A stretch of 64,000 nt of DNA. Origin: Amycolatopsis jejuensis. GTDB taxonomy: Bacteria; Actinomycetota; Actinomycetes; Mycobacteriales; Pseudonocardiaceae. Shown here one piece after another: positions 1 through 8,041 of the stretch (position 1 is its first letter; every line of letters starts with the position of its first letter). Position numbers and translations under genes: made by a program. The notes under the pieces were generated by a model that searched no databases, was not told the DNA's origin, and worked only from the letters and a program-made list of their open reading frames with translations. The stretch lies in the NCBI RefSeq assembly GCF_000717335.1, contig NZ_JNYZ01000020.1:124001-188000 (forward strand), read 5' to 3'.

Positions 1-541
1 GGGGATTGCCGGGATCGGACCGCACCTCGCCCCGGCTGTTGCCGATGCCGACGGCCACGCCGACGAGCTCCTGGTGCAGGTAGCGGGTCAGTTCCTGGAA
101 CTGCGTGACCAGCCCGATCGTGGCCCCGCGGTAACTCTCCTCGCAGGCGATGAGCAGCGCGACGCGCTTGCCGGTGAGGCCGCCGACGATGGTGTCGCTG
201 TCGGGTGCGCTGCCGGAGGTGTAGCAGAACAGCCGGTCGAAGAACGTTTTCAGGGCGCCGGACATGCCGTACCAGTACAACGGCGTCGCGATGATCAGCC
301 CGTCGGCGGGGATCAGGCGTTTGCGCAGCAGGCTCTCGTAGCCGTCGCCGATGGTGCAGGTTCCGTCGTCGCGGCTCCGGCAGGTGCGGCAATCCCGGAG
401 CAACCCCTGGACATGATCGGCGAGATGCACGAAGCCGACCTCGTGCCCCGCAGCCCGGACCCCCTCCGCAGCGGCGTGCGCCATCGTCGAGGAGTTACCG
501 TCACGGCGAGGACTGGCATTGAGCACAAGAACCTTGGACAC
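1..541 (-). CDS. Flavodoxin-fold NAD(P)H-dependent oxidoreductase (3' end outside window)
   Basis: The first 180 codons are visible and the C-terminus lies beyond the left edge. The GTG start at 541 follows a GAAAGGAA ribosome site by about 8 bases. The protein opens with KVLVLNASPRRDGNSS, the FMN phosphate-binding loop of flavodoxin-like reductases. A cysteine-rich patch (DCRTCRSRDDGTC) and the segment ATPLYWYGMSGALKTFFDR are typical of the iron-sulfur flavoprotein/NADPH-dependent FMN reductase family. A cytoplasmic role in supplying electrons or reducing a quinone is inferred. It is the last visible gene of the minus-strand set, downstream of a hairpin (600-635) and an amine-oxidase relic, so it may be transcribed separately. 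Confidence 0.85.
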   Translation of the reverse strand, partial: MSKVLVLNASPRRDGNSSTMAHAAAEGVRAAGHEVGFVHLADHVQGLLRDCRTCRSRDDGTCTIGDGYESLLRKRLIPADGLIIATPLYWYGMSGALKTFFDRLFCYTSGSAPDSDTIVGGLTGKRVALLIACEESYRGATIGLVTQFQELTRYLHQELVGVAVGIGNSRGEVRSDPGNP

Positions 542-599
542 GCAGCGATTCCTTTCGGTCGTCCTTTGTGGCGAACCGCGCCGGCGCTGCGGGTATTCC

Positions 600-635
600 G
601 GCCTTGGTCTGCCCGAGTCCGGACAGACCAAGGCC
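600..635. terminator. Perfect 12-bp hairpin between the amine-oxidase relic and the flavodoxin gene
   Basis: Arms GGCCTTGGTCTG (600-611) and CAGACCAAGGCC (624-635) are exact complements around a 12-base loop. The hairpin lies just past the stop of the amine-oxidase relic at 651 on the minus strand. No U-tract follows, which is common for actinobacterial terminators. A regulatory attenuator is an alternative. Confidence 0.6.
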
Positions 636-650
636 GCAGGCGTCCGCCGG

Positions 651-909
651 TCAGTGGACGGCCGTTCCGAGCAACTCCCGGACCTGCCGCCCGGACTCGA
701 TCGCACCGTCGGCAGAACCGCACCAACCGGTGGCAATATCCGACGTCGCAACCGCCAGCCGACCCTCCACCCGGGCGAAATCCGCGCCGGGCAGCAGGAC
801 CTTGACGCTGGCCGTCCAGCTCGTACCGCTGCACCTCGGTCCAGAGCGCGGACTGGAACCAGTGGAAGTACGCGCCACCGACGACTATCACGTCTCAGGA
901 CACCGACAT
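651..909 (-). pseudogene. Flavin monoamine oxidase relic with stop, internal deletion and frameshift
   Basis: An ATG at 909 with a GAGGAGG ribosome site begins MSVS, hits TGA at 895-897, then continues in the same frame as DVIVVGGAYFHWFQSALW. The first part is the N-terminal FAD dinucleotide motif of flavin amine oxidases. It is joined directly to the later GGAYxHWFQPxxW-type segment of the same family, so a stretch is deleted. After a shift of frame near residue 35, the C-terminal signature follows (VATSDIATGWCGSADGAIESGRQ) and ends at 651. An intact enzyme has about 450 residues, whereas about 85 codons remain. The gene is dead, but it shows that an amine oxidation step once belonged to this operon. 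The assignment rests on recognising family motifs by eye. Confidence 0.7.
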
Positions 910-997
910 CGCAGACCTCCTCGCTCGACGCGCACCTTGCCGCAGCGACTGTGTCGGCGGCGGAGGGTTCACCGCGAGGAGGCATTTCCCCGACCTA

Positions 998-2614
998 CTA
1001 CCGGGCCCGCGAGAACAGGAAATCAATCGATGGCGCCGGAACATCCCCACTGATCCGGCAGTCCAACAACACCGGGCCACGACGCTCCAGTAACGCAGGC
1101 AGAACGTCGAGATCCACCAACGTCCGCACAGTCCGCGCCCGACACCCCAGCGCTTCGGCCACCGCAGCCAGATCCGGCGTCGGAACGGCGGCCACCTCGG
1201 TACCCGCGGCGTGCATCTCCAGGTAGCGCACCTCGGCACCGAGCGCCTCGTCATTGCTGACGACCATCAGAATCGGCACGCGCTCCCGAACCGCAGTTTC
1301 CACGTCGTTGAGCGCCATCATGAACGACGCGTCTCCCATCAGGGCAACGGTCAACCGGTCCGGACGGCCCAGCGCGGCCCCGATCGCGCCGCCCACGGCG
1401 AGCCCGATCGAACCGGCGCCGGACATCTGGAGGAAGGAACCCGGGTCGGTGACCGGCAGGTGCGGGATCAGGTGGCTCTGGTGCCGTCCTCCGTCGTACA
1501 CCAGGGTCTTCTCCGTCGGCAGCAGTTGATGGAGCCGCTGTCCCATGGCTCGCGGGTCGAGCCGTCCGTCGGGGGCCAGGCCGGACCCGAGCTCGGGCGG
1601 CCGGGACTCGCCGAGGCGCGCTTCGAGCGCCGGGGTTCGGTGCCCTGGCGAGCGGACTCCCCGCCGCGTCAGTTCCTCGACCAGCGCCACCGCCGCGAGC
1701 CGGGCGTCTCCCAGGATGCGCAGCTCCTCGTCTGCCGAAACGAAGGCCGACTCGTCGGAATCGAACTGGACCACCAGAGAACGGTCGAGCAAGGCTCCGT
1801 CGTAGGTGGTGAACCGGCTGAGGGAAGCGCCGAACACCAGGTACACATCGGTGGCCGTCGCGATTTCCGTGGCCAGGCCTGAGGAGTACGTCCCCAGAAT
1901 GCCGAAGTCGAAGCGATCACCATGAAAGAGACCCGGGGCACGCAGCGTCGTGAACATCGCGGCGCCGATCAGGTCGCCGAGCGCAGTAAGCGCCGCCCCG
2001 GAAGCCACGGCACCTCGTCCGGCAACGATCGCCGGACGGCGGCAGTCCTCCAGCAGATCGCATACCGTGTGAATGTCTTCGGCACGAGGCGCAATCGGGA
2101 CCGGCCGCGAGTCGACCGGCTCATCGACGACATCGAGGTGCTGTGGTTTGTCCAGTGCCGCAACACTGTAGGAGACGACGACGGTCCGACCCTCGGTGCA
2201 ACAATGCCAAGCGACAACGGTGTCGCGGACGAGACAGCCGGGGTCGGCGATCGCGGTGAAGCCGATCCCCAGGCCGTCGAAGACCGCTTCGGCGGCAAAG
2301 GGTTTCGGGACCGGCGAACCGAACCCGGTGATCACCAGCACCGGTGAGCCCGCGTGGTGGGCGGTGTTGATCGCGGTCAGCCCATTGGACACGCCCGGTC
2401 CACCGGCCAGGATCACCACCCCGGGCCCGCCCGTGGTGCGAGCATACGTGTCGGCCATCGCCACGGCCTGGTTCTCGTGCCGCGCATTGACGTACCGCAC
2501 ACCGAGATCGCTGAGGTGCTGCGCAATCCGCGCGACGTCGTCGCCGATGATCCCGAAGGCGATCTCGACGCCCAGCTCCTTGAGCTGATGCGCAACGGCC
2601 TCGTGCCCGTTCAC
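998..2614 (-). CDS. Thiamine diphosphate-dependent decarboxylase/lyase (acetolactate synthase-like)
   Basis: The 538-residue protein has the usual three-domain ThDP enzyme layout. The N-terminal Pyr domain carries the catalytic glutamate in NARHENQAVAMA near residue 50. A central domain with a Rossmann-like fold follows, then a C-terminal PP domain with the ThDP/Mg motif starting GDASF near residue 424 and ending VSND. The size fits benzoylformate decarboxylase and acetolactate synthase relatives. The GTG start at 2614 overlaps the stop of the upstream aldolase gene by four bases, so the two are translationally coupled. Next to an aldolase that releases pyruvate or an aldehyde, decarboxylation or carboligation of an oxoacid intermediate is plausible. 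The substrate cannot be read from the sequence. Confidence 0.85.
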   Translation of the reverse strand: MNGHEAVAHQLKELGVEIAFGIIGDDVARIAQHLSDLGVRYVNARHENQAVAMADTYARTTGGPGVVILAGGPGVSNGLTAINTAHHAGSPVLVITGFGSPVPKPFAAEAVFDGLGIGFTAIADPGCLVRDTVVAWHCCTEGRTVVVSYSVAALDKPQHLDVVDEPVDSRPVPIAPRAEDIHTVCDLLEDCRRPAIVAGRGAVASGAALTALGDLIGAAMFTTLRAPGLFHGDRFDFGILGTYSSGLATEIATATDVYLVFGASLSRFTTYDGALLDRSLVVQFDSDESAFVSADEELRILGDARLAAVALVEELTRRGVRSPGHRTPALEARLGESRPPELGSGLAPDGRLDPRAMGQRLHQLLPTEKTLVYDGGRHQSHLIPHLPVTDPGSFLQMSGAGSIGLAVGGAIGAALGRPDRLTVALMGDASFMMALNDVETAVRERVPILMVVSNDEALGAEVRYLEMHAAGTEVAAVPTPDLAAVAEALGCRARTVRTLVDLDVLPALLERRGPVLLDCRISGDVPAPSIDFLFSRAR

Positions 2615-3624
2615 GCGAACCGCTCCGCAACCTCCCGGATGACCTGCTGGTACCGCGCGATGTGCGCCTTCGTGTCCCGGACGTGCTTCTCCGGAACCAG
2701 ATCCTCCGTGTACGGCGGGCGGCACTTGCCCACCTTGAGGTATCCGGCCTCGTTCACCCGGATCTTCTCGAGCGGGACGTTGTACTTCGCGAACTCCATG
2801 AAGTCCTGTCCGACGAGGAACGGCTCGTGCGCCCAGCGCAGCCGCTCGGTGAGCCACCTCGCGTCCTCGGTGCGCCCGGCCTGCAACGCATCCCGGAGTG
2901 CGAGCACCGGCCCCGGGCCGCAGGCCGTCGTCGACGACCAGGCCATCCCGACGAGCTCTTCCCCGTACATTTCCCAGGCGGGGAACCAATCCGTCTCGAT
3001 CGGCATCAGCGGGAAGCTCTTCCCGGTGTGCGCCATGTCGTTGTGATAGCGGAAGCCGACCGACGCACCTCCCGCGTACTTCACCGCAACGCACTGCGGA
3101 AGGTCCACCAGAGTCTGGTACACGCTTCGCGGGATGATCCCGCCGAACGCGGCAGTGTTGTCGTAGACGACGATCGCCAGCTCGGGAACGGCTTCAGCCA
3201 CGTCACGGTAGAAGCGCTCCATGACCGGGCCGACCATGTTTCCCCACATCGGCCGTCCCAGCAGAGTTCCGGTGATACCCAGTCCGGCAAGGAACCGCAT
3301 GCGCGACACGGTGTCCCGGGTGTTGAGCGTGGTCGTCCCGATGAAGACCGGGAAGCCAGGACGCACCGCCCGCACCGTCTCGGCGACCGTGCCCGCGAAG
3401 TCCTGCCATTCCTTCAGGGTCAGCGTCGCACCTTCGCCGAGAGTGCCGTTCAGGGCAATGGCGTCCACCCCATCGCGGATGAGGCTCCGGATCATGCGTT
3501 CGGTCTCGGCAAGGTCCACGGTGTCTTCCGCGTCCACCCGTTCCGCGCCGGGCAGGGCCGGGGTGGGCGGGTAGGCCATGACCCCGCGCAGGTCGGTGCC
3601 GGTCACCTCGGGCAGCTTCGTCAT
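2611..3624 (-). CDS. DHDPS-superfamily hydratase-aldolase (NahE/PhdJ-like)
   Basis: The 337-residue protein matches the trans-o-hydroxybenzylidenepyruvate hydratase-aldolase branch of class I pyruvate aldolases. Visible signatures include TVDLAETERMIRSLI, NGTLGEGATLTLKEW, FIGTTTLNTRDT, LLGRPMWGNM, FYRDVAEAVPE and the C-terminal KCRPPY. The Schiff-base lysine is expected in CVAVKYAGGA. Family members add water to a ring-cleavage product and split off pyruvate, giving an aldehyde. That fits its position just after the LigB-type ring-cleavage dioxygenase and before the ThDP enzyme. The gene overlaps the ThDP gene by four bases and lies 25 bases after ligB. Confidence 0.85.
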   Translation of the reverse strand: MTKLPEVTGTDLRGVMAYPPTPALPGAERVDAEDTVDLAETERMIRSLIRDGVDAIALNGTLGEGATLTLKEWQDFAGTVAETVRAVRPGFPVFIGTTTLNTRDTVSRMRFLAGLGITGTLLGRPMWGNMVGPVMERFYRDVAEAVPELAIVVYDNTAAFGGIIPRSVYQTLVDLPQCVAVKYAGGASVGFRYHNDMAHTGKSFPLMPIETDWFPAWEMYGEELVGMAWSSTTACGPGPVLALRDALQAGRTEDARWLTERLRWAHEPFLVGQDFMEFAKYNVPLEKIRVNEAGYLKVGKCRPPYTEDLVPEKHVRDTKAHIARYQQVIREVAERFA

Positions 3625-3649
3625 TCGGCTCTCCTTTGCGTGCAGGTCG

Positions 3650-4489
3650 CTAGATTCGTGCCGCTGCGACCGCGGTACCCGTGAGCCAGGCCGACACGGG
3701 TTCGTAAGCGAGGGTTTCGAAAGAGGCGGCCGCGGCCCCGGCGGTGACGAGCCACGTGCGGATCTCGTGGGCGCCGTTTCCGGCCAGGTCGATTTCCTCC
3801 GGCCGGTAGGAAACCAGCCGCTCGGGGTTCCCGGAATCGAGGCGGGCGAGGAAGTCCCTGTCGAAACCGGTGTTGATGGTCCCGGACTCCGGCATCCCGA
3901 CCCAGTGGGACAACCCGCCGGTGCCGACGACGACCACCCGCCGGTACGTGCTCTGCGCTTCGACCGCCGCGCGCAGCATCTGCCCGAACCGGAGGCATCG
4001 CCGTGCGGTCGGCCACGGCGGGTTCACGCCGTTGACGATGATGGGCGCCAGCGGGTACCGGCCATGGGGGTCGACGTGCTCGAACGGGACGCAGAAGTTC
4101 TCGTCGAAGGCCAGGCCGCCCTCGACCAAGCTCGGGTCGAAATCGGCTTCGAGCGCGTAGTGGTACAGGTGCCGCCCGAGCTCCGCCGCCCCCGGGTAGG
4201 TCCGCTGCTTGACGTTCAGGAACTCGGCCATTTCCGGGGTGACCGGCCCGGGGTAGCTGTCGCCGGTACAGATCGCGAACGCGGGCAGGTTGGCCAGGAA
4301 GAAATTGGTGAAATGCTCGACGGATACCGCGATGATCGCGTCCGGCTGCAGTTTCTCGATGCGCCGCCGGACTTCGCCGAGGGCGGCTGTCACCGCCAAG
4401 CGTTGCGCCGGTTCGGCCTTTTCGGGAAAGCCCGTGATACCCGGTGCATGGGACATCGCGAAAGCACCCACGACCTCGCCGGAACTCAT
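3650..4489 (-). CDS. LigB-type class III extradiol ring-cleavage dioxygenase, catalytic subunit
   Basis: The 279-residue protein has the LigB fold signatures AMSHAPGI (His14), VSVEHFTNFF and VVVGTGGLSHWVG. These supply the iron-binding and acid/base histidines of protocatechuate 4,5-dioxygenase-type enzymes. The reaction is Fe(II)-dependent meta cleavage of a catecholic ring. The ATG at 4489 overlaps by four bases the stop of a small LigA-domain gene, giving the usual two-subunit arrangement. The hydratase-aldolase downstream would process the cleavage product. The ring substrate is unknown; gallate-, protocatechuate- or hydroxypyridine-like diols are all possible. Confidence 0.88.
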   Translation of the reverse strand: MSSGEVVGAFAMSHAPGITGFPEKAEPAQRLAVTAALGEVRRRIEKLQPDAIIAVSVEHFTNFFLANLPAFAICTGDSYPGPVTPEMAEFLNVKQRTYPGAAELGRHLYHYALEADFDPSLVEGGLAFDENFCVPFEHVDPHGRYPLAPIIVNGVNPPWPTARRCLRFGQMLRAAVEAQSTYRRVVVVGTGGLSHWVGMPESGTINTGFDRDFLARLDSGNPERLVSYRPEEIDLAGNGAHEIRTWLVTAGAAAASFETLAYEPVSAWLTGTAVAAARI

Positions 4490-4740
4490 CGGACCTCGCC
4501 CCGCAGCCCCGCGTAGTAGTCGGCGCGCTCGACCCCGATCTGCAGGGCGCAGAAATACAGCAGGTACGGATTGGCTCCGCGGTCGTAGAGCGTCTTGAAG
4601 TCGAGTGTTCGCATGGCTTCTCTTTCGTCCCCGTGAACGTCGTAGGCGTCCAGGACACTTTCCGGGTCGGCCGTGAAATCGGCCGCCAAGGTGGGGTCCT
4701 TCCGGATGTCCCACAACAGCTTCTGCAGGCTGAACATCAT
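4486..4740 (-). CDS. LigA-domain small subunit of the extradiol dioxygenase
   Basis: This 84-residue all-helical protein resembles the alpha subunit of protocatechuate 4,5-dioxygenase. The segments LLWDIRKDP, DPESVLDAYDVHGDEREAMRTLDF and LYDRGANPYLLYFCALQIG match the family. LigA caps the active site formed by LigB. It is shorter than classical LigA (about 140 residues), like other compact LigA-domain proteins. The four-base overlap with the catalytic gene fits one-to-one production. The 69 bases upstream, to the reductase stop at 4810, hold no obvious promoter. Confidence 0.82.
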   Translation of the reverse strand: MMFSLQKLLWDIRKDPTLAADFTADPESVLDAYDVHGDEREAMRTLDFKTLYDRGANPYLLYFCALQIGVERADYYAGLRGEVR

Positions 4741-4809
4741 GGATCGACACCTCCCGGAGCCGACGTTATCCGCAGTGGTCGTGCGCGCTAAGTACCCGGC
4801 CGGGCGTAT

Positions 4810-5982
4810 TCAGACGACGTCCGGCCACGGGATCCGCGCTTCGATGGCCGAGCGGTAGCGGACCAGCTGCTTGGGCGCGTTCACGCACAGCGCACCCCGG
4901 ATCGCACCGTCCCGGCCGAAAAGGGCGACGAGCTTGTCCTGGCTGCTCTCCACGATCTCGACCTGGCTGGCCGCGGTGGAGCGGCCGACGAACCGCATCC
5001 GGGCGTCGAACTGGTCCGACCAGAAGTACGGCACCACCGTGCACGGTTCCCGCGCGCCGAGCAGTGCCCCGGCCGCATGCCTGCCCTGGCTGACGGCGTT
5101 GCTCCATTGCTCCACGCGCATGGTCTCGTCGAAAAGCGGGTTGTACCACTGGGCGACATCTCCCGCGGCGACCACGCCTTCGACGCCGGTCTGCAGATAT
5201 TCGTCGCAGACCACGCCACCGGCAAGGCGCACCGGACCGTCGCGCAGCCAGCCGACCGCGGGGACGGCCCCGATGCCGGTGACCACCAGGTCCGCCGACA
5301 GCACCGTTCCGTTGCCGAGCCGCAACTTGCTCGTGTCCGGACCGGATTCGATCTCCTCCACGGAGGTACCGCAATGAATGCGAACGCCTCGCCGCTCGTG
5401 GTACTCGCGGAACCATTGTCCCACCTCGTCGCCGAGCACCCGGCTCAACAGCACCGGAGCAATTTCGATGACGTCGACGTGCAGGCCCATTTCGCGGGCG
5501 GTGGCCGCGACTTCAAGGCCGATGAACCCACCACCGACCACCGCGAGGCTTCGGGCCGCCTTGAGTTGATCGTGCAACGTGACCGCGTCCCGCATCGTCC
5601 GCAACGAACGAGCGCCGGACTCCTGGTGTCCCAGTGATTCGAGAGTCCTTGCCGTCGAACCGGTCGCGATCACCAGACCGTCGTACCGGACCTCACGCCC
5701 TTCGCCGAGGGATACCAGCCGGCGCTTTCCGTCCACTCCGAGCGCGGGTGCGCCCAGCTGCAGGGTCACCCCGGAGTTCTCGTACCAGGACGGGTCGCGC
5801 AGGAGCGATCGCTCCGGGTCCGGTCCGTCCCGCAAGGCCTCTTTGGACAGTGGCGGCCGGTCGTACGGGAGCATCGGTTCGGCCCCGACGAGCGTGATGC
5901 CGCGTTCGTAGCCGAAGTCGCGCAGCCCCTGGATGGCGTGCACCGCCGCGAGTCCCCCGCCGACCACGACGACCTCATCCAC
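4810..5982 (-). CDS. FAD-dependent ferredoxin reductase of a Rieske/P450-type electron chain
   Basis: The 390-residue protein has an N-terminal FAD site (VVVGGGLAAVHAI, residues 4-16) and the PYDRPPLSKEAL motif near residue 39. A second Rossmann site for NAD(P)H (VVGGGFIGLEVAA) lies near residue 150, and an FAD-contact motif VEGVVAAGDVAQW near residue 265. This is the pattern of putidaredoxin-reductase/BphA4-type enzymes. The GTG start at 5982 is two bases past the stop of the ferredoxin gene, so both are co-translated. It probably moves electrons from NADH to that ferredoxin and on to the Rieske oxygenase encoded at 13244-14503. A similar reductase at 61569-62795 serves the right-hand operon. 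Confidence 0.9.
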   Translation of the reverse strand: MDEVVVVGGGLAAVHAIQGLRDFGYERGITLVGAEPMLPYDRPPLSKEALRDGPDPERSLLRDPSWYENSGVTLQLGAPALGVDGKRRLVSLGEGREVRYDGLVIATGSTARTLESLGHQESGARSLRTMRDAVTLHDQLKAARSLAVVGGGFIGLEVAATAREMGLHVDVIEIAPVLLSRVLGDEVGQWFREYHERRGVRIHCGTSVEEIESGPDTSKLRLGNGTVLSADLVVTGIGAVPAVGWLRDGPVRLAGGVVCDEYLQTGVEGVVAAGDVAQWYNPLFDETMRVEQWSNAVSQGRHAAGALLGAREPCTVVPYFWSDQFDARMRFVGRSTAASQVEIVESSQDKLVALFGRDGAIRGALCVNAPKQLVRYRSAIEARIPWPDVV

Positions 5983-5984
5983 GG

Positions 5985-6179
5985 CTACCCCTCGAGCGCG
6001 AGCGCGTTGGCGGGACAGGCCCGTACCGCTGCGGCCACTGCGTCGCGCAGCTCCTCACCCGGATGCTCCTTCAGGAGGACCACCTTGCCGATGCTCTCTT
6101 CGAGATCGAAGACCGTCGGCGCCTCCATCATGCAGCAGGCAAAGCCCTGGCACGCATCGATGTCCACCAGCACTTTCAT
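5985..6179 (-). CDS. [3Fe-4S]-type ferredoxin
   Basis: The 64-residue protein begins MKVLVDIDACQGFACC and ends with RACPANALAL, the spaced-cysteine pattern of short actinobacterial ferredoxins that serve oxygenases. The ATG at 6179 was chosen because GGAGG sits 6 bases upstream; an upstream in-frame extension is arginine-rich and lacks a site. The extra cysteine in the first motif (ACC) is slightly unusual. The gene is followed at once by the ferredoxin reductase, so the pair forms one electron-transfer unit. Confidence 0.85.
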   Translation of the reverse strand: MKVLVDIDACQGFACCMMEAPTVFDLEESIGKVVLLKEHPGEELRDAVAAAVRACPANALALEG

Positions 6180-6198
6180 CTGGTCCTCCTTCTGCTGT

Positions 6199-6765
6199 TC
6201 ACGCCTCGGCCGAGACCTCGTCGACCGACATGCCGCCGACCCTGGCATTGATCCGCCCCCGGTTCGCGACGGCGGCGATGATCACCATCTCGTCCGGATG
6301 CGGAGCGTCGGGAATCCGGACCTCCAGCGCGTCGTAGTGGCTGCGGACCCAGATCTCGTCCTTGAAGGCCAGCGGGACGTCGATCGTGCTGCCGGCCACG
6401 CCCGGTTTCGTGGCCGACGCGATCCACGCCCGGCCACCCCCGATCGCGTCGCGGAACGCGTTGCCGAACACCGACGTCAGGGCCGCGTTCACGTGCTCCT
6501 GCTCGCCCGCCAGGCCGACGACTCCGGCTTTTCCGTAACTGTGCACGGGTTCCCCGAGGAGGCGGGCAGCCTCGGTGCCGACGAGTTTCCCGATTTCCCC
6601 GGAGGCGTTGATGATCTCCGCGAGGTCGGCGACATAGCCCTTGCCCGCGAACGGGTTCCCGACCACGGCGCACACCGCGACCTTGCGCAGGGCGGGCCCG
6701 TCGTCGTCCCGGCCCAGCACTGTGCGGATTTCTTCGACCTGGGAGAAGAGCTTGCGGATGATCAT
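6199..6765 (-). CDS. AA_synth family protein (PF06684-like)
   Basis: The 188-residue protein starts MIIRKLFSQVEEIRTVLGRD and contains VCAVVGNPFAGKGYVADL, HSYGKAGVVGLAGEQEHVNA and a C-terminal NRGRINARVGGM. These are the conserved blocks of the poorly characterised amino-acid-synthesis family found beside amidohydrolases and ring-degradation genes. The ATG at 6765 was chosen over the ATG at 6780 because AAGGA lies 5 bases before it. It is the first gene of the minus-strand operon, facing a luxR gene across 200 bases. No catalytic role can be stated with confidence. Confidence 0.75.
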   Translation of the reverse strand: MIIRKLFSQVEEIRTVLGRDDDGPALRKVAVCAVVGNPFAGKGYVADLAEIINASGEIGKLVGTEAARLLGEPVHSYGKAGVVGLAGEQEHVNAALTSVFGNAFRDAIGGGRAWIASATKPGVAGSTIDVPLAFKDEIWVRSHYDALEVRIPDAPHPDEMVIIAAVANRGRINARVGGMSVDEVSAEA

Positions 6766-6967
6766 ACGAGATCCTTGCACTAGTCGAAGGCTGCGGACAC
6801 CGGTGGAATCACGCTAGCCGGGCGGGCGGAACGGCGACCGTCCCCGCCGGGGTCAATTCGCGGTCCCGGCGTACCCGGACGGGTACATTCGGCGGTGCCC
6901 GCAGCCCTTGAGCAGAGGCGGATTGTGCTTGATACTCCTACAATGGACCTGTCCGAGAGGAGGACTC
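6766..6967. promoter_or_regulatory. Divergent control region between the ring-cleavage operon and luxR, with an inverted repeat
   Basis: This 202-base gap drives the minus-strand operon and the plus-strand luxR gene. It contains the inverted repeat GTACCC-ggac-GGGTAC at 6871-6886, a candidate operator. For luxR, TTGAGC (6908-6913) and TGATAC (6930-6935) are 16 bases apart and could be a -35/-10 pair, with TACAAT at 6939 as an alternative -10. The assignments are by inspection only. Confidence 0.45.
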
Positions 6968-8041
6968 ATGCCGGATCGCAAGCTGTTACAGGCGAGGCAT
7001 GAGTTCGCCTGCGCGCTTCAGTCGGCGTTGACCTTGGACGAGGTGAGCAAGGTCTTCACCGAGTCGGTGGTCGACGTCATCGGCGCGGACAGCGTGGGAA
7101 TGTACCGGCTGGGCGCGGATGCGAAGGAAATCCTCGAAATCCGCACCGACGCGTCCGCCGAGTTCCTGGACCAGTACGAGGAATTCGGGCGCGACGACGA
7201 TCCGGTCCTGAAGTTCGTACTGCGCGAACGGCGCCCGATCGACTCGTCCCGGGTCATTTCCGCGGCGGGCTGGCAGGCGAGCGGCGCCCGCGAAGCACTG
7301 GGCGGCGCCGGTTACGCGCACAGCATGGAAACCGCACTCTGCGCCACCGACGTTTTCCTCGGCACCCTCAACTTCGCCCGCACCGAAGCCCGCGAGCCGT
7401 TCAGCCGGGACGACCTCACCTCGGCCCGGCTGGTGAGCGAGCAGGTCGGGCTCGCCACCGAACGAGCCCTCCGGTTCGAGCTCGCCGGGTACCGCACGTC
7501 CGCCATCGAAGGCGCCCTCGACCGGCTGCCCCAAGCGGTGATCGTGACGAACCTCGATGCCGAGACCATCTTCCGCAACCACGCGGCACGCAGCGACCCA
7601 GCGCTCACGGCACCCGGCGGCGCGGTGCAAGCATCGATCGCCGCCGGAATCGACGAGGCGCTGGCGGCATTCCGGACCCAGCGCAAGCGCGTGCACGTGA
7701 CGGTCGTCGGCGAGGCCGGAAACCAGCGCATCGTGAAAACCCTCCACCTAGGCGACCACCGATCCACCGCGGTGACGCTGGTGTTCGACCGGGGAGGTCC
7801 CGCGTCCGCACCGGCCCTGCCCGCCTGGGAGGTGCTGTCGCGGCGCGAGCAGGAGATTGCGCAGCTGATCAGTGAAGGGCTCAGCACGAAGCAGATCGCC
7901 GAGCGCGCTTTTATCACGGAGAACACGGTGAAGCAGCATCTCAAGCGGGTGTTCGCCAAGACCAGCGCCCGCAACCGCGCCGAGCTCATCCAGCTGATCT
8001 GGTCGTCGGGCCGCCCGGAGCAGGATCCGGACGGCGCTTAG
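6968..8041 (+). CDS. GAF-domain LuxR-family transcriptional regulator
   Basis: The 357-residue protein has an N-terminal GAF-like sensory region (about residues 15-170). Its C-terminal LuxR helix-turn-helix (about residues 285-345) carries SRREQEIAQLISEGLSTKQIAERAFITENTVKQHLKRVF. The ATG at 6968 follows GAGAGGAGG; a longer reading frame starting at 6908 has no site. It faces the ring-cleavage operon and converges on the enamidase-like gene, so it probably controls one or both in response to an aromatic effector bound by the GAF domain. Its last 17 codons are part of a diverged tandem duplication (7991-8330). Confidence 0.88.
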   Translation: MPDRKLLQARHEFACALQSALTLDEVSKVFTESVVDVIGADSVGMYRLGADAKEILEIRTDASAEFLDQYEEFGRDDDPVLKFVLRERRPIDSSRVISAAGWQASGAREALGGAGYAHSMETALCATDVFLGTLNFARTEAREPFSRDDLTSARLVSEQVGLATERALRFELAGYRTSAIEGALDRLPQAVIVTNLDAETIFRNHAARSDPALTAPGGAVQASIAAGIDEALAAFRTQRKRVHVTVVGEAGNQRIVKTLHLGDHRSTAVTLVFDRGGPASAPALPAWEVLSRREQEIAQLISEGLSTKQIAERAFITENTVKQHLKRVFAKTSARNRAELIQLIWSSGRPEQDPDGA

